DNA from: Beroe forskalii
Taxonomy: Eukaryota > Ctenophora > Nuda > Beroida > Beroidae
Direction: 5' to 3'
Assembly: GCA_011033025.1 (NCBI GenBank)
Contig: WFMF01000013.1
Location: 434,001-498,000, forward strand
Length of the DNA stretch: 64,000 nt
This document shows, piece by piece, positions 58,933 through 64,000 of the stretch. Each line of letters begins with the position of its first letter. Position 1 is the stretch's first letter. Below the pieces are notes generated by a model, which had not been told where the DNA came from, made no database searches, and worked only from the letters and a program-made list of their open reading frames with translations. Both the position numbers and the translations under genes were made by a program.

Positions 58933-61900
58933 ATGAAACCACCAGATGCCCATCAATGGGATGGAATTACTGAAGATAGCTTGTTCTTGAATGATGGGTT
59001 ACTGAGGGTTGCTGACTTGATAACCATTCCACCTGAAATATGTTCTGTTGATTCAGCTAGTAACATTTCTTGGGATGTCGAAACATCTGTTGAACTATCA
59101 TCTCAACAGCTGGCAAAGCAGATAGAGAAGATGTACTGTTATAAATCTAGCTCATATCAAAGATTTCAGGACTATAGACTATGTGCATTGAAAGGCTTCT
59201 GGGAATCACAACTACCAGAACAGGATTTAGAACCTACCATATCATCTTCATCAATTGCAATGAAAACTCAGAATACATCTAGCCTTCCTTTCACATCTAG
59301 AGTGTCATTGCTATTGATATTCCCTCTACTTGAAGTTCAAAGTACAACAAATCCGGAGTTATGTGTTGCTACATCAAAACTACTCATTGATTGTTTGAAG
59401 GATTGTAAGCCTCTATCATTAGCAAATGAGCCTCAAGATTGCCTTGACGGCCTTGAAAACCTTATTTGTAAATGGATCAATGACGAAAAGTTTGTTAGTA
59501 CAAATGAAGAAAAAGCATGCCTTGCATCAACCCTTGTCATACTAGCCTGTGCCAGGTTTGATAAATTTGTAAATTAAATGAACAAATTTTAAGCAGTTAA
59601 TACTTTATAACACACTAATACAATTGCTAAAAAACATTTAGAGATATTATTCCATTTAATTGTGACAATAATTATCCATATAAAACTATCAGACCATAAT
59701 TAAAGTATGCTTATAATTTAATCAAAGTTATCCGGAAGCAATCCTTCTTCATTCTAAACTTCCTCACCAAGTGGTTACCATCTTTTGTGAAATTAAATGA
59801 TGCTACTAACATGATTTGTATTCAGGGGATCAATCAGAATGATGCTCTCTACTCTTCACACTGTCCAAAAGCTTGATTGTCCATCTCTGAATGTCAGTAA
59901 CATGTTGAGAGAGCTGTTAGAGACTAGTGGGGGGCCTGGTGTGCCAACCTCTCTGAATGGAAACTTGCATCATCTTTGCTGGGATCACAGTGATGTCATA
60001 TCTGTTCCATCTGACATAAACAACAACTCAAAAGAAAACAGTAAATGTTAGGGATTATTAGTTGCCTAAATTACAGTAGTGTAGACTTGGTCCAATTGAA
60101 ATTTTGGCATGCAAAGTGATCTGGACACTTCCATCTTTAGACATTAGATAAGGTAATTGAAAATAATCAGATACGTTATGAGATTGAATTATGTGAATCC
60201 ACCGAATCCACTCATGTTCGAAAATTTCAGCAAAAGAAGTTCCTAGGACTCTGGGTAGCGATGGCAGGTATTTGTACATGACTGGTTGCACTGGAGCAGG
60301 TCTAGCAAGGATTGGTACTGGAAGAGCTGGTACCCTCCGAGGCGTGGTCTATGCCAGGAACCTGCATATTTCTCAGGGATGGGTCACTTTTGCTGATGGC
60401 CACCTCCTTTTTAGGGCATCCAGTGCTGACACCAAAAATTCGCCATTCTGCCAACTTCTCAACCCCTCTACTCTGCAGGTGCATATATGTGCTCAAACTC
60501 TTGATAGTTAAATTAAAGTTTCCATTAATAACATAGCTGACGTTTATAACATTAATTTCAAGAATTTTTAGATATTTGTTAGATATAAATCTTTAAGAAG
60601 TTAAAAGTTATTAATTGTTCAATGTGTTATACAACCAACATTTATAACGGTAAAATATTGCAGTGATTAGAGAATAAAAAACAGCTGATCACAATAAGGT
60701 TCCAATTCATGGCCCTTTGTCAGGTTGAAGGAGACGTGGAGCTGGCTGACATGCTCCCTGGCATAACAAACAACAACAACAGTACCACCACCCTTTCCCT
60801 GAGTAGTGACGGACTCTACGTGTACTGGGTGACGTGTAGCTCTGTGGTCGTGAGGTCAGCCTCCAACAAGTCCAACAAGTCGCTTACTATCTTTGTAGAT
60901 GTTCTAGAGTTCTGTGAGGGAGAAGGTGGAGCATTGCGTCTTACTCCTGCTAAAGATAGGATTACCTTGCAGAGAAAGGATGTGGAGGTTAGTTTTCATG
61001 GCAATTGTAAATGTTATTTCTTGCCACACTTGACCTTCTCTAAATTTTTGATTGTGATTTCATTTTTTTAAATACCTTAGGAGGTGTTTTTATGGGAGTA
61101 AAATTTTGGTGTTTACAAATTTGGGGATCTTTCTCAAGACTCAAGTCATTACTTATACTCTAGTTAACATATTAACATATGATAATGACGTCATTTTGAA
61201 CTGTCATGGGTAAAAATATGGGGATTTTTCCGAAAAATCCCAAATTACAACCTACATTAATACACCTCCTAAGGTAACTAATCATTAGGTATCATCTATT
61301 AATGAATGGATCATATAAATTTCTTGATATTTTACTATTCATTTTCGACCCCTCAGGCTAGCAAGTCTCTGACAGAGGCACTTATCGAGAAACTGAGGCC
61401 TGTGAGGTCCAGTAACACTAACATGGCGTTAGAAGCCATTCAACTCCTTGCTGCAACTGCTAAGGATGACAATGGTAAGTTGCTACAGGTGCAGGTGAGC
61501 TATCATACATTTAAATATCTTCCAAAGGATGCAATATTTACGGTCATGATATTGAAAATGATTCCATATGAATTTTGATCACATAGCGGTCAATGACCAG
61601 TCATCGGATTCACCCTAAAGTCACCCACACACACCCTTTGTGCACGATATTACCAGAAGTTCATCTGTACTCCCCCTCAGCCCAGACGAGCTGTGGTCTG
61701 ACTCTCAAGGTCCTCCGCAAGACGCCCATGTACACGTGTGGTAACCACCTGGTGATGGTGGTGCCAGTCTCCAGTGGAGCTAGGTCAGGACAGCCATCGG
61801 CTCTCTTTGTACCTGCCCTCGCAGCACCTGGCCCTTCTAAAGGTGGCTAACTATAGTACAGTGTTACTATTTAAGATTTAAAGGATTATCAAATACCTTT

Positions 61901-63194
61901 GCTTTCCAATGAACTATTGATAATTATTGATTATTCTATAGGTAGTTACTTTAACTTTATTCCTAATAAACTGTAGATACCCCAGGCATAGCAACAAGTC
62001 TTTGTTTTTCTCTTTCTGACGGGCAGCTAGAACAGCGGGTAGATTTGGTCGATGCCCCAGGGTGTGCCCTTGCTAAAGGTTCATCGCTCTGCAGTATGGG
62101 TGAGTACCAAATTCTGAAAGATAACCTAATATTATGTCCTTTTGCATGTTTTGTAACTGAACACTTACTTGGAAATTGGAAAATCGTTGTTAAATTGTCA
62201 TGGAATAACGGGATTTGAGATTCAGCAACAGTTTTCTTATTCATAGTATAATTTTAAGAATTATGTTGATAGATATATGAATAAATTGTACTGCTTTTTA
62301 TCAAAATGAAATTTGAACATCTCAGAAAAGTAATATAGCACCTACGCAATACTCATGAACTACTGCAATTTGATTTGAACTTATGTCCTGTGCGGTAGAT
62401 TGTAAGTTGTAAGTGGATTGCGATTGTATTTGATTGCATTAATTCAATATATATTATTCTAAATTACGCAACATTGCACTATTATTTCTCTCTAGATTTA
62501 CATGCTCTCCACACTCTGTGTTTTGACATACTACTACACTGGGAATTACTCACTACACGTACACTCAGTACAGTATATATTCTTGCTAATAACATGTAGA
62601 ATTGCTGCACTCTACAGTCACTACAAACAATGTACAAACATAATACATTACAAAGCACACACACAACACACACGCATCTCAAGACAAATGGTTGACAAAA
62701 TATTGATGGAGTTACAAGCCAATAGAGGCGAAGTACAAGCCAATGAAGGAGTAGAGAAATATAACCAATGGCAACGAAGTTAAGCCAATGGGGGACCGAT
62801 GATAGACGATAGGTTGCCGAAACAACGAAACCTCGTGGCTGCCGAAGAGCAGTAGGCAAGTTTCCCCACTGGATGGACGCTAAGTCTACTGCACCTTTGT
62901 GGGACATTTTCATCTATAGAAGTATAGGTAAGTACCTACCAATATAATTCCTCATGCAAAAAGCTAAAAAGGTTACTATACTCATTACTCATGTCCGTGT
63001 GCTATCAGGAGCGTGTTACGACGTGGAGAACAACACAATCTGGACGTGTTCTGACGAGTGGGTAGAGGAGTGGGGCAACCCGGGCAACATGGCCCCTCAC
63101 CACATAGCCCGCCGACTGGGCACCGTGCCAACCCCGCAGAGAGAGGAGCCAGTGGGCATGGACGATGTGGTGACCATCCTACTCCATCACCTCG
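58933..63194 (+). CDS. HECTD4: HECTD4 homologue, N-terminal exons (3' partial)
   Basis: HECTD4 is a giant HECT-type E3 ubiquitin ligase; its HECT domain would lie beyond this window. Inferred exons: 58933-59555, 59826-60040, 60231-60478, 60724-60987, 61357-61474, 61681-61842, 61977-62099 and 63009-63194. All phases agree (about 646 residues). Blocks matching animal HECTD4 are LKVLRKTPMYTCGNHLVMVV, SLSDGQLEQRVDLVDAPGCA, and NNTIWTCSDEWVEEWGNPGN followed by RRLGTV and LLHHLG. GRYLYMTGCTGAGLARIGTG and TLSLSSDGLYVYWV look like beta-propeller-type repeats. The ATG at 58933 is preceded by an in-frame TAA 12 bp upstream, which supports it as the start, although a non-coding first exon could be joined. 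Introns contain a MITE (61073-61276) and a minisatellite (63740-64000). Confidence 0.85.
61073..61276. mobile_element. MITE family B, copy 2
   Basis: Termini TACCTTAGGAGGTGT and ACACCTCCTAAGGTA are perfect complements. The interior CATATGATAATGACGTCATT is the reverse complement of the matching block in copy 1 (36952-37151). It lies in a HECTD4 intron. Confidence 0.88.
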
Positions 63195-63349
63195 GTAAGT
63201 GCATATTGTTACCTTGGTTCGTGGCATGGAACTTGGCATTGTTACATGGTATGGTACTTGGCATGGTACATGGCTTGGTATGATACATGGTACATTGGTA
63301 AATGACATGGTACTTACTGATTAATTATACGAACTATGGTCTATGAATT

Positions 63350-63490
63350 ACTTACGCCGTTGTTCCTGTACAGAATATCTGCTGTAGATCTGCGGTTCAA
63401 TTAGAATCTGTAATTGAATTAAAAGCTGCCGTTCTACTGCAGATCTAGGGAATATTTTTGTCCGATGTTCCTGTATAACAGCAGATTGAG
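63350..63490. repeat. Imperfect inverted repeat
   Basis: CTGCTGTAGATCTGCGG pairs with CCGTTCTACTGCAGATCTAG, and TGTTCCTGTA occurs on both outer sides in direct orientation. Small and decayed, in the HECTD4 intron after the last visible exon. Confidence 0.5.
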
Positions 63491-63739
63491 TGTAAGTGGC
63501 TTACATCCATATTGACACGCCCTGCATAGAAGTGAAACCCTTGCAAACTTTCTATCAGCAATTTTATTTGGATTTCGATTTGATAAACAGTAGGTAGCAA
63601 TAGATCAAAATAGGTGCGTAGAACATAGAGACTTCTTTGTAAACTTTATCAGAAATAAGAGTACGAGTAGTGTGGTGACAAACATCTTTAATTGTAACAA
63701 TTGAAACGCCGTGTTTCTTGCAGTATTTCAATGGATGTA

Positions 63740-64000
63740 TCATTCATTGGCATATAGTGGAAAGAGATCAGAATGGTACCTAATTGGAATGGAATCAGGG
63801 TGCCTAGTGGCAAATGGACTAGGATAAAATGGTTAGATCATAGTTGAAAATGGGCATAGAAAGATTGAGCTGGGATCAGAGTGATAAGTGGATTGGCATC
63901 AGAGTGGTAAATGGCCATTGGACTGAGTTCAGAGTGGTAAGCAGACTGGGATCAGAGTGGTAAGTAATAGAATGGAATCAAAGTGGTAACTGCCATGTAT
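63740..64000 (+). repeat. Minisatellite with ATCAGAGTGGTAAGTGG units
   Basis: Degenerate units of about 25 bp (GATCAGAGTGGTAAGTGGA) run to the end of the window. Several units carry GGTAAGT, which looks like a splice donor. The array lies in a HECTD4 intron and may continue past 64000. Confidence 0.75.

Overview
This window is nuclear DNA from an animal, most likely an aquatic or marine invertebrate such as a sponge or cnidarian; the sequence alone does not settle the phylum. The reasons are GT-AG introns with strict phase agreement, homologues of the animal trafficking and ubiquitin genes MON2 and HECTD4, a type I membrane protein with an Ig-like domain, degenerate CCCTAA/CCCAAA repeats, and a dense set of eukaryotic transposons (LINE, Penelope-like, hAT-like, foldback elements). 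No prokaryotic operons, rRNA genes or CRISPR arrays were seen.

Layout. 1-9.46 kb is gene-free: a foldback element, three minisatellites, a broken retroelement with a restriction-like endonuclease, and a 3.1-kb head-to-head satellite palindrome with a ~171-bp unit. 9.46-16.64 kb (+) holds the last exons of a MON2 homologue; three introns carry minisatellites built from the neighbouring exon edge. 16.6-20.1 kb has two foldback elements and a KpnI-site minisatellite. 20.14-23.77 kb (+) is a complete four-exon gene for a predicted secreted protein of about 804 residues (signal peptide, Cys-rich module, transglutaminase-like domain, discoidin-like domains). 25.26-26.76 kb (-) is the 3' end of an unidentified gene. 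26.8-34.2 kb has little structure. 34.24-44.36 kb (-) is a complete 13-exon gene for a predicted 663-residue Ig-domain membrane protein with a long cytoplasmic tail. 44.4-58 kb is a transposon graveyard: nested inverted-repeat elements enclosing telomere-like repeats, a Penelope-like element inserted in a LINE with a 13-bp target duplication, and a 5.7-kb giant palindrome whose arms are satellite DNA and whose centre keeps a DDE transposase fragment. 58.93 kb to the end (+) is the N-terminal part of a HECTD4 homologue that runs off the window.

The genes are not an operon and share no obvious pathway. MON2 acts in endosome-Golgi traffic, HECTD4 is a giant HECT-type ubiquitin ligase, and the other two complete genes encode a secreted and a surface protein. 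The recurring theme is inverted-repeat architecture at many scales (30 bp to 5.7 kb) and minisatellites that duplicate splice junctions. Exon models were assembled by hand from splice consensus, phase agreement and remembered family sequence; no alignment was run.
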